Of a stretch of 10,773 nucleotides of DNA, positions 1-9,169 are shown piece after piece; positions within the stretch are counted from its first letter, which is position 1, and every line of letters begins with the position of its first letter. This stretch comes from Euperipatoides rowelli (Eukaryota > Onychophora > Udeonychophora > Euonychophora > Peripatopsidae). The DNA lies in NCBI GenBank assembly GCA_003024985.2, contig PXIH01S0071096.1, one strand, 5' to 3'. Position numbers and translations under genes: made by a program. A model generated the notes under the pieces. It was not told the DNA's origin. It made no database searches and saw only the letters and a program-made list of their open reading frames with translations.

Positions 1-928
1 AATGTCTACATTTTAAGTCCTATTTTCTCTGATCACAAAATAATCATCTTTCAATCATTTTAAAAATATATATTATTTAATGTTTACTTTTGTAAGTGCT
101 AATTCTAGCATGGTTTAAGAATTTAAATCTAAATATACAGCTGCCCCAAAATTCTTTCAAATAAATTATAAACATCCCATAATTGTCACTATATACAATC
201 TGCTATTGGATAAGGCTTAGGAAGAACATTGAAAAATTGCTCAAATAAGCCTTTTCCATCTTGAAATATGAATAAGTTTTGTACAGCTTGGTAACCTATC
301 CTCATAAATGATTTTGAGATCATCATAGCACTCCTTTTTTCAAAGTTTGTGGCATTGATCCTAGTCTTGAGAATTGAAAAAGTGCACAAAAAAAAAAAAA
401 ACCCCACCCTCTCTGACTACAGATGGGTATATGGACTTTGATATGTTGTAATTTTTTTTTGTGAAAAGTGTCCTGGCCTTCCTCATAGAACGTACAGAAG
501 TGAACAAATCTAACATGTGGGAATATGTAATTAATAAATAAAAAATTGGGCTCAAAATATTATTATGATTACATATTTTTATGTTCCATGAAGGTGCTGA
601 TGTGTTCCATATAGATACGATTTGGGTTATTGCTATAACATATTCTAGATATTTTACAGTACATTGTACTCTACTCTCTTAGCACATGCCTGACAAACAA
701 TGCAGGTGAAATTCTGTTCTGAAATTTTCTTAGGATTTGAAAATTTAGTGTTTATGTGGTGAAAGTATTTTTTTTTCCCCTTTAAATATTTTGGTGTAAA
801 ATTCTATTACTAGATGGCAGTAAAATATTTTCTGCAATTTAGTACAGTAAATCATTATTTGCAATGAACCAATATGAAGCTCTAAAGACTTAATAATAAA
901 GCAAAGTATTATGATAATCAGTAGTGGA

Positions 929-953
929 TTAGTTCCACTTTAAAAGGAACTAA
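929..953. repeat. Short inverted repeat
   Basis: TTAGTTCC (929-936) and GGAACTAA (946-953) are exact inverted 8-mers around a 9-nt spacer. The word recurs nearby as GGAACTAATTCC and CAAGTTCCTTTT. It may be the end of a small repeat; little more can be said. Confidence 0.5.
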
Positions 954-1149
954 TTCCAGTTCCAAGTTCCTTTTGTAGACAAAATGTGATTAGTTAGCTT
1001 ATCTTTTAAAGTAAATAAATTATTCTAAATGAAACACACTAACTTTTATGATGTACAATATACAGTATCTACAATGAAAAGGGAAACCGTAAGCTATACA
1101 ATAATATCTGTTTTAAACAAACAAACTATAATTTTTAAATATAACAAAT

Positions 1150-1510
1150 ATTGGGCTGGATGGAGGTAGAATGCCATGGAAGGGTGCCTTACCAAATAAG
1201 TGTTCCACCCCTAGTTCTTGGTCAAAGTTACTGTAGGTGAAGAGTTCCATCGTCACCACATATAATTTTTTTATCACTCTGAAAGAAATCCAAGATGTGC
1301 CATGGAACAGCGCCTCCTAGTTTTTACCTCATCTAAGGTTCACGAGAGTGTTTACATGTAGCCCAAATAAGTGCGCCGATTTGAAATACAGTAGTTTAAA
1401 GAATGCTGATTCTCTCCAAACAAGTGTACCTGGACAGTTTTGCAATGCATTGTGGTAAATCTAAGGTTCACTAGCATGTCACCAAACAAAGGCTTCACCC
1501 TCTATCTCCC
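1150..1510. repeat. Degenerate repeat zone upstream of the SMC6 exon
   Basis: Several phrases recur in imperfect form: TGCCATGGAA at 1172 and 1299, CCAAATAAGTG at 1191 and 1362, CCAAACAAGTG at 1417, CCAAACAAAGG at 1482, and ATCTAAGGTTCAC at 1331 and 1459. The spacings are irregular, near 125-130 bp for the longest phrases. The zone is less AT-rich than its flanks. This looks like an old tandem or dispersed repeat that has decayed; I cannot name a family. Confidence 0.45.
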
Positions 1511-1909
1511 CAGAATGAATGATAACATTGTTTGTGCACTTCATCAACATTCTATGCTACTTGTATTTTCAATTTATTGTGTACTTTTAAAACAATAATT
1601 GTAATAATAAAATTATATTTTTTTCTGCTTGTATAATGAAAGAAATAATATTTTGAATCTTATGTGTAAAAATAACATTACAATTGCTTTGTATTACAAA
1701 AATTAGTAATTTTTGACAATCATCTCTGGATAAATTAAAGAGCTAGAATTTTCTGTATAAACTTTAGATAGGTTTTTATTTTTTTAATTCTCTCCCCTCT
1801 CCTCAACCTCTTTCCCAATAAACACATACTATAAAGAATAGCTTCAATCTAATTGATTTTTATTCACTTTATATCGTTTACTTTACAAGACATTTAAATT
1901 TGTTTATAG

Positions 1910-2007
1910 GACATGGTAAACCGTCGTATCAGCATGGATATGATTCTCGATCACACAAAATCTAAGCGTCATCATCAATTTATCTTTCTTACCCCACAAG
2001 ATATGAG
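1910..2007 (+). CDS. SMC6: SMC6 penultimate coding exon (C-terminal head domain)
   Basis: The exon encodes 32 codons plus two bases (phase 0 at its start, AG left over at its end). It reads [13 protein letters not shown], then a charged linker (DHTKSKRHH), then [10 protein letters not shown]. This matches the C-terminal ATPase lobe of SMC6 just after the Walker B and D-loop (vertebrate pattern DMVNRRIAMD...FRQFILLTPQ). SMC6 pairs with SMC5 in the nuclear SMC5/6 complex, which uses ATP to entrap DNA and acts in recombinational repair, replication-fork stability and control of extrachromosomal DNA. The LTPQ segment follows the last strand of the ATPase core, where the SMC H-loop lies; SMC6 has Gln where other families have His. 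The acceptor is TTTATAG (1903-1909) and the donor is AG|GTAGGT (GT at 2008-2009). Reading through the donor gives ATG AGG TAG, so retaining the intron would stop translation at once. The upstream exons are outside the window. The assignment rests on recalled family motifs, not on a search. Confidence 0.93.
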
Positions 2008-2248
2008 GTAGGTGTATAAAATATAATTTTATTATATACTATAAATTTTGTTCTTAAAATGAATAACTTAAAAAAATAAGTTGAAAAAAAAATAGGTTTG
2101 AGGTTACATATACATATTTCTCAAGAAAATGATACATTAGCTTTAAGAGGCCATTGTTGACTTGACCCTCCAAAATTAATATATCTTTTAAAATAATAAT
2201 TATAAGCATCTATCCTTCAATTAGATATTAAAATTACTTTCTTTTCAG

Positions 2249-2266
2249 GCAAGGTCCTTGGCTCTT
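2249..2266 (+). other. 18-nt exon-like segment (possible microexon or decoy)
   Basis: A strong acceptor (ATTACTTTCTTTTCAG, AG at 2247-2248) is followed 18 bases later by a donor-like GTAAGC (GT at 2267-2268). The segment length is a multiple of three. In the SMC6 phase it would insert six residues (RQGPWLL junction) without a stop. If the donor were not used, the same frame reads Q-G-P-W-L-L and then stops at TAA (2268-2270), giving a possible alternative terminal exon. Conserved SMC6 proteins have no such insertion at this point, so a chance decoy is the more likely reading. Confidence 0.2.
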
Positions 2267-3686
2267 GTAAGCACGATTATCTTTCTTCAAAAATCAGAGC
2301 TTAAATTTACTGGTGGTCTTATATATTCATATCATAGCATCGTATAAAAAATTGAGTGATTGATTTCTTGTGGTCAAATTTCTATAAAACAGTTGAGCTA
2401 GAGGATTTCTTTAAATATTAAAGCTGGGATGATGCTACGTTGATATTCATAATTTGAATGAAAGTTATAATCAATCACATAGTCTCTAATATACTGTAAA
2501 TAAAAATGGTACAAGTTTAAATTTAATTCTTCATCGAAACTATAATTCTCAAACAAACTACAATAATTGGGGAAAGAGAATAACCCAAACTCGTTAATTA
2601 ATATACTGTAACATTTCAAGATGATACCAAGCTAAACTACTTTCTCTAAAATGTACAGGTACCGATACTCTATATTTCCCAAGGAATGTGGGCAAATCAC
2701 TTGTACAGTATATCTAGTAAGGATGTGATTGAATTACCTAAAATCACATTTAAATTCATGTCACTGATCTATGACACCAAAGATCAGTCGATCAAAATAG
2801 TCAATAGTCAATAGAAAAAGGATACAGAGGATTTGACCATTAAGCAATAAGGAATTGTGATACCAGTATCTAAATATTTAAAACTAATGGAATGTATTTA
2901 AGTATAAAAATATTTAATCTTTTAGACATTCAAATGTAAAATAAATTGATGTTTTTGAGAAACAAAAATATTATTGCCTAACGTTCACTAGTCTTCATTA
3001 AAAGTCGACACTAAGAAAAATTTAACAAATACAACAAAGGGAATGCTAGAATTTCAAGTTATCATTTCTCCCCCCCCCCCCTTATAATATCAAGTATTTC
3101 ATATTGAAAACAAAATGTTTTGCACTCTTGTGTAGATATTTCTGTTTGGCAAATTGTATTAATATACCTTAACCTTAAATGCATTAAATAAATAATATAA
3201 ACAAGCAAATTTCTTTATAAATTGGAGCCTACATTGTAGGCAATTAATGATGTTTCCTGTATATAAATTGTATCTTACTACAAAAGCTTTCCTTGGTAAC
3301 TAGGGGAAAGTATTGGGCAATTGGATAAATTAGAATTAAATGGAAGTTCCGGCTTGTTCATGTAATAATAAGGAAATATATTGGTCAAATAAATTTATAT
3401 TATACTTTATAACGTTTGGTTACAGTATATTGGTTTCTTTCATCCATGAAAGAATTTCCAAATTTTAAATGAAGACTGATTATGTTTAGGCCTAAATCCA
3501 AAACTTTATTTTCAATGACTTACCATGCACTATCTAAGTAAACAATTGTACAGTGACAAGGGCCTGGAGGAACACTCATGTGAAGGTTCTGCTATAGTGA
3601 ATAAATGACTGTAACATTTCTTCCTCAGCATACAGGAACAATAAATATAAGAAGAATAAAGTTATCATAGTGGCTATAAAACATTG

Positions 3687-3730
3687 CTGTAATTTATAAA
3701 AAAAAAAAAAGATTTTTTTATAAATTACAG
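3687..3730. repeat. Perfect hairpin, 18-bp arms, 8-nt loop
   Basis: The left arm CTGTAATTTATAAAAAAA (3687-3704) is the exact reverse complement of the right arm TTTTTTTATAAATTACAG (3713-3730), with an A-rich 8-nt spacer between them. The outer 11 bases of each arm are not homopolymeric, so this is more than facing A and T runs. It could be a foldback remnant of a small inverted-repeat element. No target-site duplication is evident. Confidence 0.85.
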
Positions 3731-3845
3731 ATTGAATCGGAATTTCAATCATAATCGCTCCTTATCTTTTCTTAAATAAATGATATATGTGCTTGAATTA
3801 CAATGTAAATACCCATGCATATGTAAAAAAAATGATTAGCATAAT

Positions 3846-4112
3846 TTAACCCTTTCCCATTAGACGAAAAGGTTTTGTCCCCATTTATCTCCACTATTTT
3901 GATGATTTTAACCTTTTTTAATGTCTTATAAAAGTACTAAATTTTTGTGTAAATGTGAATATACCATTAAAAAGGTAAAAAATGGTATACAAAATGTTAT
4001 ATTGGAATTTTAATTTATTTTAAGTTTTGTTCATTAAAATTCTGTTTATATCAGCATAAAAAAAGTAAAAAAAAAAAAAAATTCCCCATTTAGGTAAATG
4101 CTGTGGAGTTAA
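3846..4112. mobile_element. Probable TTAA-flanked MITE (piggyBac-type), about 267 bp
   Basis: The left end reads TTAACCCTTTCCCATTAGAC (from 3846) and the right end reads GGTAAATGCTGTGGAGTTAA (to 4112). Each ends in TTAA, the invariant target site of piggyBac-family transposons. The two ends are only loosely alike beyond TTAAC(C/T)C. Close to the centre is a 9-bp inverted repeat, TATACCATT at 3960-3968 and AATGGTATA at 3981-3989, giving the whole a roughly symmetrical form. There is no coding capacity. The right part carries a 15-A run. The TTAACCCTTT...TTAGACGAAAAGGTTTTG style of end is typical of such elements in animals. The boundaries are an inference from sequence pattern alone, because chance TTAA sites are common in AT-rich DNA. 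Confidence 0.55.
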
Positions 4113-4359
4113 TAAAATTAAATAATAACTGTTAATTTGAAAAAGAGAAAACTGGAAAAATAAATATAATGATTATTTGTTAAAACTGCAACTATTGGTT
4201 TAATTGGAAAACACGAACAGACAATCATATTGCTGGAATGAAATTATATAAAACCATAATAATAACAAGGAAACAGAAAAAAAGACTGCAGATAATGTAA
4301 ATTAAAGTCGAATTAACTTTTATTAGATAATATAAAAACAATATTTTTATAAACTGTAA

Positions 4360-4548
4360 ATAAAAAGCTCCAACAAGACAATTGGCTGTAACTCGCACGA
4401 CACAGGGGTGGAACTTTCTCTTTGGATAGGCATGCCTATCCAGCTACAGAATGCAGGAGCATGGATGCCAGAATTACTGCTTGCTGAAAAGGTACATGCC
4501 TATTCCAACAAAGAAAGACAAAAAAACATACGACACTATTTTAATTAG
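4360..4548 (+). other. Unassigned short open frame within the intron
   Basis: A frame of 62 codons stays open from just after a TAA at 4357 to TAG at 4546-4548. It has no upstream ATG; the first ATG is at 4432 and gives 38 codons. The middle reads like ordinary protein (IGMPIQLQNAGAWMPELLL, then AEKVHAYSNKERQKN), with a balanced composition unlike the Phe/Asn/Ile/Lys-rich text that random AT-rich frames give here. The DNA from 4380 to 4520 is also visibly richer in G and C than its surroundings. I do not recognise the protein. It may be a decayed transposon or retrocopy fragment, a cryptic exon, or chance. The frame contains the 20-bp palindrome at 4423-4442. Confidence 0.25.
4423..4442. repeat. 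Perfect 20-bp palindrome
   Basis: The sequence TGGATAGGCATGCCTATCCA equals its own reverse complement with no spacer, centred on GCATGC. A partial echo, CATGCCTATTCCA, follows at about 4495-4507. It may mark the tip of an inverted-repeat element or a dyad protein site; nothing in the flanks decides between these. Confidence 0.85.
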
Positions 4549-5140
4549 AAAGAATGAGTAGGTAAATTAAAAAACATAGGCTACATGAATAAATTATCAT
4601 TAAATCACACATTCACCGAAGTTGTTTTATGCAATGTTTATGATTTTTATAATTGGTCAAATTATACGTGTATGACATTTACAATTGAAAATAGTAAAGC
4701 CCTGCTCGATCGTAAATAATACATAAACTAAAAACCGATATTCCATGAATGCAGGAGTTAATGTAACAAATAATAAGAGAATAAATAATAAGGTGAATAA
4801 AGTCTCATTCATTTAGTGATAATTTTTTTTCTTCTTATTATAATCATAAATATTGTTAAAATATAAAAAAATAAGTATCGATATATTTGTGCATCATCTA
4901 AAATTGCAACAATAATTTTCTTAGTTTCCTATCTTCTAAAATCAGATTCTAAAATTTTATCAAATTTCTATACATTTATCATTTAAAAACCTATCATATT
5001 TCTATACATTCATTTCTTCAAAATGTAAAAAATTATGTAATTAAAATGAAATATTTCTTGAAAAAAAAAACAACAGATTAATGAAAATATCTTGCTAAGA
5101 GTGATAAAGGCTTCAGTTTCCAAAGTGCCACATACCATTC

Positions 5141-5158
5141 TGACCAAAATTTTGGTCA
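5141..5158. repeat. Perfect 18-bp palindrome
   Basis: TGACCAAAATTTTGGTCA is self-complementary with no loop. It lies about 70 bp before the candidate inverted-repeat element that begins near 5231. Its function is unknown. Confidence 0.85.
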
Positions 5159-5230
5159 TCCGAGGTTAATGAACTAATTTATCTTGTTAAGCTAATTAAC
5201 GTTTCATTCATCCGCTTACGTCATATATGA

Positions 5231-6127
5231 TAGGGTACTTTTTTTAAAAACTCTGAGCACTCGGAGTACATATGAGCGTGCTCTGAATCGAGAGAAATCG
5301 GATTTAAAAAAATCGAAGCAGGCTCTTTACCGATTTTAATAAACTCCGAGCAATATAGAAGTGAGCTATTACTACCCCTAGTTACCTAGTAAAAGCATCT
5401 GGATTCAGATCACTACCCTTAATGCATCGCAACACAATCAAAATTCAAAATGGAGGAAAATAAACTTTATTGATATTTGCGTACATGTCAAATATGACTT
5501 ATCTGGTCTAATATTTATCTAGGCACTATTTTCTCTACATAATTTTTTTATTTTAATTATAAGTGAACTTTTACGATGGTAGTGATTATTTTTTAAATCT
5601 GAAAAATTAATTGTTTTCAGTCAATGAGATAGCAATAGATACCGTCTCTGTTTGGCTGAAAAGTCGGTGATGCCAGATACAGACGCTAGTTCTATGTCTT
5701 AGTCACGCATAGATGGCAAGCATGCCAATTTTAAGTCTATGTTTGGCTGAAGGGTCGATTATGTCATACAGACGCTAGTTCTATGTCTTAGTCACGCATA
5801 GATGGCAAGCATGCTGACTTTAAAATGGAAATCACATGTTCGAATATTGCCATTGACATTGTTGCTTTTTTTCCGTCTGAAAATAGAACTTTAAAAACAC
5901 CTTCTAGTGAAGATTCAGCTAAAATTAGTATTTTAAAGGCTTTTTTTTTAATATTTTACACTTTTTCACCTTTCGTTTCCATATTTTATTACTCTATTAG
6001 CGTATTTTAACAATCTCGTACTGTCTCGCTCTGTTTGTACTCTGTGATGTGTACAGCTACTCGGAGCTCAAGCTCGGAGTTTTTTAAAAAACATAGCTCT
6101 AGATGGCCAGTCTATGATCACAACCCT
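5231..6127. mobile_element. Candidate non-autonomous DNA transposon, inverted ends
   Basis: The left side (5231-5268) reads TAGGGTAC, then T and A tracts, then CTCTGAGCACTCGGAGTA. The right side carries the inverted counterpart: TACTCGGAGCTCAAGCTCGG at about 6058-6077, then AGTTTTTTAAAAAAC, and finally ACAACCCTA by 6128. The inverted similarity spans about 30 bp with small gaps. A motif GATCACTACCCT at 5408-5419 is repeated directly as GATCACAACCCT at 6116-6127 (11 of 12), and ACTCCGAGC at 5343-5351 is an inverted copy of GCTCGGAGT at 6072-6080. This points to one decayed element, or to two nested copies of a family with AGGGT ends. No clear target-site duplication is visible. The interior includes a roughly 90-bp tandem duplication. 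The frame open at 5825-6010 looks like chance and matches no transposase I know. Confidence 0.45.
5645..5818. repeat. Two-copy tandem repeat, unit about 90 bp
   Basis: The unit begins near TTTGGCTGAA (5651 and again 5742) and ends near GGCAAGCATGC. A 46-bp block, from CAGACGCTAG to GGCAAGCATGC, is identical at 5680-5725 and 5769-5814. The front half of the unit differs by several substitutions and a 2-bp length change, so the spacing is 91 bp at the front and 89 bp at the back. An identical block within a diverged unit suggests a fairly recent duplication or local gene conversion inside an older element. Confidence 0.9.
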
Positions 6128-6899
6128 ACTAAAGAAATAGCAAAGCTTACATACAATGTAAACGAATGAACTGAAGCTAGAGATTAGACTTAATGAACAA
6201 ATTACAGTAGTTATAAAATGCATTTACTATAACTTTTGAGTGCAGATAAAAATGTGTAATATTAACAAATATGTTTTTTTTTACACAATTAAAAAAAGTT
6301 ATTTTTTAGACTTTGGAGCAACAAGTGATCCAAACGATTTGTAACTTAGAATATGTCCTTTGTTGGGCAAACATCTAAGGGGTTTGAAAATAACTACTGC
6401 ACATGACTATGGCTTTCTTATGAGCACTAATACATTTTTTGAAGTTTTTCAATTCTATTGGTCCATTTGTCATTTAGTTTAAACATGTGTTAAAAATGTC
6501 ACACTTATAGTATTACCAGAAGTGGAGTTACAGTATAAGGCTGAAAAATAAACTTGGCGAATCGTAAATTATAAAGTAAGTTAAATAAAATTGTATTTTT
6601 AGTAGCATGCTATCAGCCATAAATTACTTTTAGCAAAACTTCTATCTGCCTTGACTCCAAATATACCCTTGCAAATGAATATACTCTAAGTAAAATATTT
6701 CCCATACTAAAAATAAATGATATACAGTATATGTAAAACTAAAAATATAAAATCTTGGAGACAATTTGCTTTAAATTCCAATGTTAAGATTAAGCACTAG
6801 GCTATAGTGTTGCAAAATTTTTGTATCCGTTTTAATCAGTTTGGTTCTACTAATAACTATAATCAATTAGCTAAAAGTCTCCAGCATTGCCTGGTATTC

Positions 6900-6945
6900 T
6901 TAACCCTCGCAATACCAAGGAGAGGCCATTTTGTGGTCACAGTTC
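6900..6945 (+). mobile_element. Possible single piggyBac-type end (TTAACCC)
   Basis: TTAACCCTCGCAATACCAAG begins at 6900 and resembles a piggyBac-family terminus at its TTAA target site. It is flanked by a short inverted repeat, TGGTATT before and AATACCA after. About 360 bp downstream on the same strand, a short frame reads ENSDGSEQSDDR (about 7260-7295), in the style of the acidic N-terminus of piggyBac transposases. It soon reaches a stop, and no matching right end was found. If real, this is a truncated relic. Confidence 0.3.
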
Positions 6946-7482
6946 AGTTTTTTTTAAAAAATTGACTTATTTTTTGTAATATTAAATATTTGAAAAAATT
7001 AGTTATCCTCCTCAATACATTACTTTAGATAGTTAATATAATATTTTTCTTAAAACATCAACGGTTTTTATTTTATTTATAAACAAACAGGCTGTTATGT
7101 GAACTTCCTTTTGTAAATATTTTGTGATTCTAGTTGGCCAAGCAGTAGTTTATCTGATGTCATAAGACAAGAAAAAAAAATGAGTAAAACTACGATTGTG
7201 GACCAAATGCAAGCGATTTGTTTGTGGACAGCATAATAAGAAAATAATTATTTGTCTTTGAAAACAGTGATGGATCTGAACAGAGTGATGACAGAAAATA
7301 TATTTATTATTTTTTAGTTTTATAACTATTTAATATTTTAGTACTGTTAATTGTTCATTTTCATTTGAATTAATTACAATTTAATCAAAACTGATTGCAG
7401 TTTATTGACATTTTTCCCTGGGCACCCAAATGCCCTCCCCCCCCCACCCTTGGTAATATATGCTTTTAAAATTAGCTTGGTA

Positions 7483-7865
7483 TGCCAAATTCTAAATGAA
7501 AAATTCCTGCGTTAATCCCAAGTTATAAGAAAAACTGTCTGTGTATGTGCAGCAGGGGTGTGTCCAGATTTAATGGTAGTCTATATTTTGCGCTGGGTCC
7601 TAGAGAGTAATTATGCCAAATTTGGTCCTGATTGGTCCAAGGATTTAGGAGTGTATAAAATGAAAAAATAAAATCCTATGTTAACTCCAATTTCTAAGAA
7701 AAACTCTGCACATACGCTGCAATCGTGTTTCCAAGCTTAATTGTAGTCCATATTTTCTGCTGGTTCCTAGAGAGTAATTATGCCACATTTGGTCATATGG
7801 GTGGAAAGTTTAGGATTGTATAGAGAACATAGCCACAGAAATTCAATTTTTATATTATATAGATT
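7483..7865 (+). repeat. Diverged tandem repeat, unit about 167 bp, with AT-rich tail
   Basis: Unit starts are marked by TGCCAAAT at 7483, TGCCAAATTTGGTCCTGATT at 7614 and TGCCACATTTGGTC at 7781. Shared blocks include GTTAA(T/C)(C/T)CCAA, AAGAAAAACT, TAGTC(T/C)ATATTTT and TCCTAGAGAGTAATTATGCC. The first unit lacks about 36 bp. The third is partial and ends in ACAGAAATTCAATTTTTATA followed by TTATATAGAT. From memory, a CCAAATTTGGT...GATTGGT...GGTTTAGGAG text ending in a TTTATATATATAGAT tail is common in dispersed invertebrate repeats, so this is probably a relic of one such family. I cannot name the family. Confidence 0.7.
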
Positions 7866-9169
7866 ATAAATTATTATTATTATTGATTTTCATTCGTGAT
7901 GCTTATTTGATATTTAATACAAATGATAACTTACGCTGTGATGTTGAGCCATCAATTATTCATTTGCTTTTGGAAGCATAACTCATGCAAACTTAGAGCT
8001 AAACTATCTGAAATATGTTTTGTTAAGGATTTCATTGATTTAGTAAACGATGATTTTATAATAGGGTTATATAGGTGAAGTCAATACTAGTGATATTATA
8101 TCTTGAATGTTGAGTGTTAATTTTGCTGTTGTGAAAAAAAGTGTAAAAGAGCAGAATTTTATATAATTTATATGCAAGTAATAATTCCCAGTAATATAAA
8201 AACACCGGTATACAACACTTTAATTTTGTGATGACACCACTGTCAATATAAATACAAGCAAACTACAGTACTTTAGGTGCTTTTTTCTTCTTTCAAAACT
8301 CAAACACCAGATGGCTTTTGATAACTAAACATTGACAGATTTGACACACAAATTTCAAGTTTTCAATCTCAAAATACTGATAAAAATTCTAATGTTGATA
8401 GCCCTAAGAAGTCTAGTGGCTCTTAACTTTTAAGGAATCAAAAGATATTTGTGCAGAGACAGACAATTTCACACAAAACATTTTTACATGTTATAAAGTT
8501 GTGACTATACAATTTTCATAACGCTTGATAAGCGGTGGAATATTGAAAATGTGAATATAAAATTTTGGCTGTTAAAGAGGAGGAATGTGTGAGCTTTAAC
8601 ACGTTCACTGCGGATGATATTTCCAATGCTCATCCTATACGTGTCGTTTTTTTTTTAATAAAACATTTATACTGTATATTATGATAACTTTATATAAGTA
8701 TTTAATATTATTTATTATACAAGGTGTAATATTTAGACTCTCTCAGATCCGAGTCAGCAGCATATGGCTAAACTTTCTTTTACTGCGTGCTGAGCAATTC
8801 GGATCTGAGTCACAGATTTATATAAACACTACTATGACAAAAACTGATTTATTAATGTCCTAGAGTTTGTTTATTAGAAATAAATACACAGAATATTATA
8901 TAACATCCAACAGATTGGAAGTTGTCAAGATTTTGATAAAAGAGGTTATAAAACTGTGCAATACAAGGATAATGATAAACAGAACTATAATGAAAATTAT
9001 AATTACAATAAAATACTTGAGAATGCAAAATTTGTTCAGCATAATAGTTTGTTAATAATCTCATATCAGTGAAAAGGTTGTCACATAATCAGTCTAAAAT
9101 AAGCAATAAGATTTAACTCAAGTTGTACTGATAATTTTTTTTTTTCGAAAATTAAAATGAAATCAGATA

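Larger units (their letters stand above)
1..1909 (+). other. SMC6: Tail of an upstream SMC6 intron
   Basis: This stretch precedes the first recognisable SMC6 exon and ends in an AG acceptor (TTTATAG, AG at 1908-1909). The exon begins at the Asp after the usual SMC6 D-loop residues (FDVYM in vertebrate proteins). The Walker B and D-loop exon should therefore lie upstream; I searched here for an LDEFDVYM-like coding end and did not find one. The content is AT-rich. It has an A14 run near 387-400, a small inverted repeat at 929-953 and a degenerate repeat zone at about 1150-1510. Open frames at 189-407 and 361-555 (minus strand) have no convincing start or homology. That this is intron is an inference from the exon structure. 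Confidence 0.75.

Noticed and set aside
189-407. Minus-strand open frame of 72 codons
   Set aside because: It starts at GTG next to a poly-G/T tract, has no ATG at its head and shows no family I recognise. It is probably chance or an old repeat fragment.
2398-2619. Minus-strand open frame of 73 codons
   Set aside because: The start is TTG, and the text is rich in Tyr, Asn and Phe as expected from AT-rich DNA. There is no motif, and no splice context was seen.
3070-3081. C12 run (and C9 at 7437-7445) as a functional element
   Set aside because: These are simple homopolymers with no supporting context, and such runs are also prone to sequencing error.
4381-4450. tRNA or SINE promoter (A/B boxes) on the minus strand
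   Set aside because: TAGCTGGATAGG and AGTTCCACCCC look slightly like A and B boxes, but the match is poor, no cloverleaf forms and there is no oligo-T end at the right distance.
5825-6010. Plus-strand ATG frame of 61 codons
   Set aside because: It lies inside the candidate inverted-repeat element, its second half is a Phe/Ile/Ser run from T-rich DNA, and it matches no transposase I know.
8681-9064. Three overlapping frames on both strands
   Set aside because: All lie in the degraded body of the piggyBac-type element, overlap each other on opposite strands, and lack transposase motifs.
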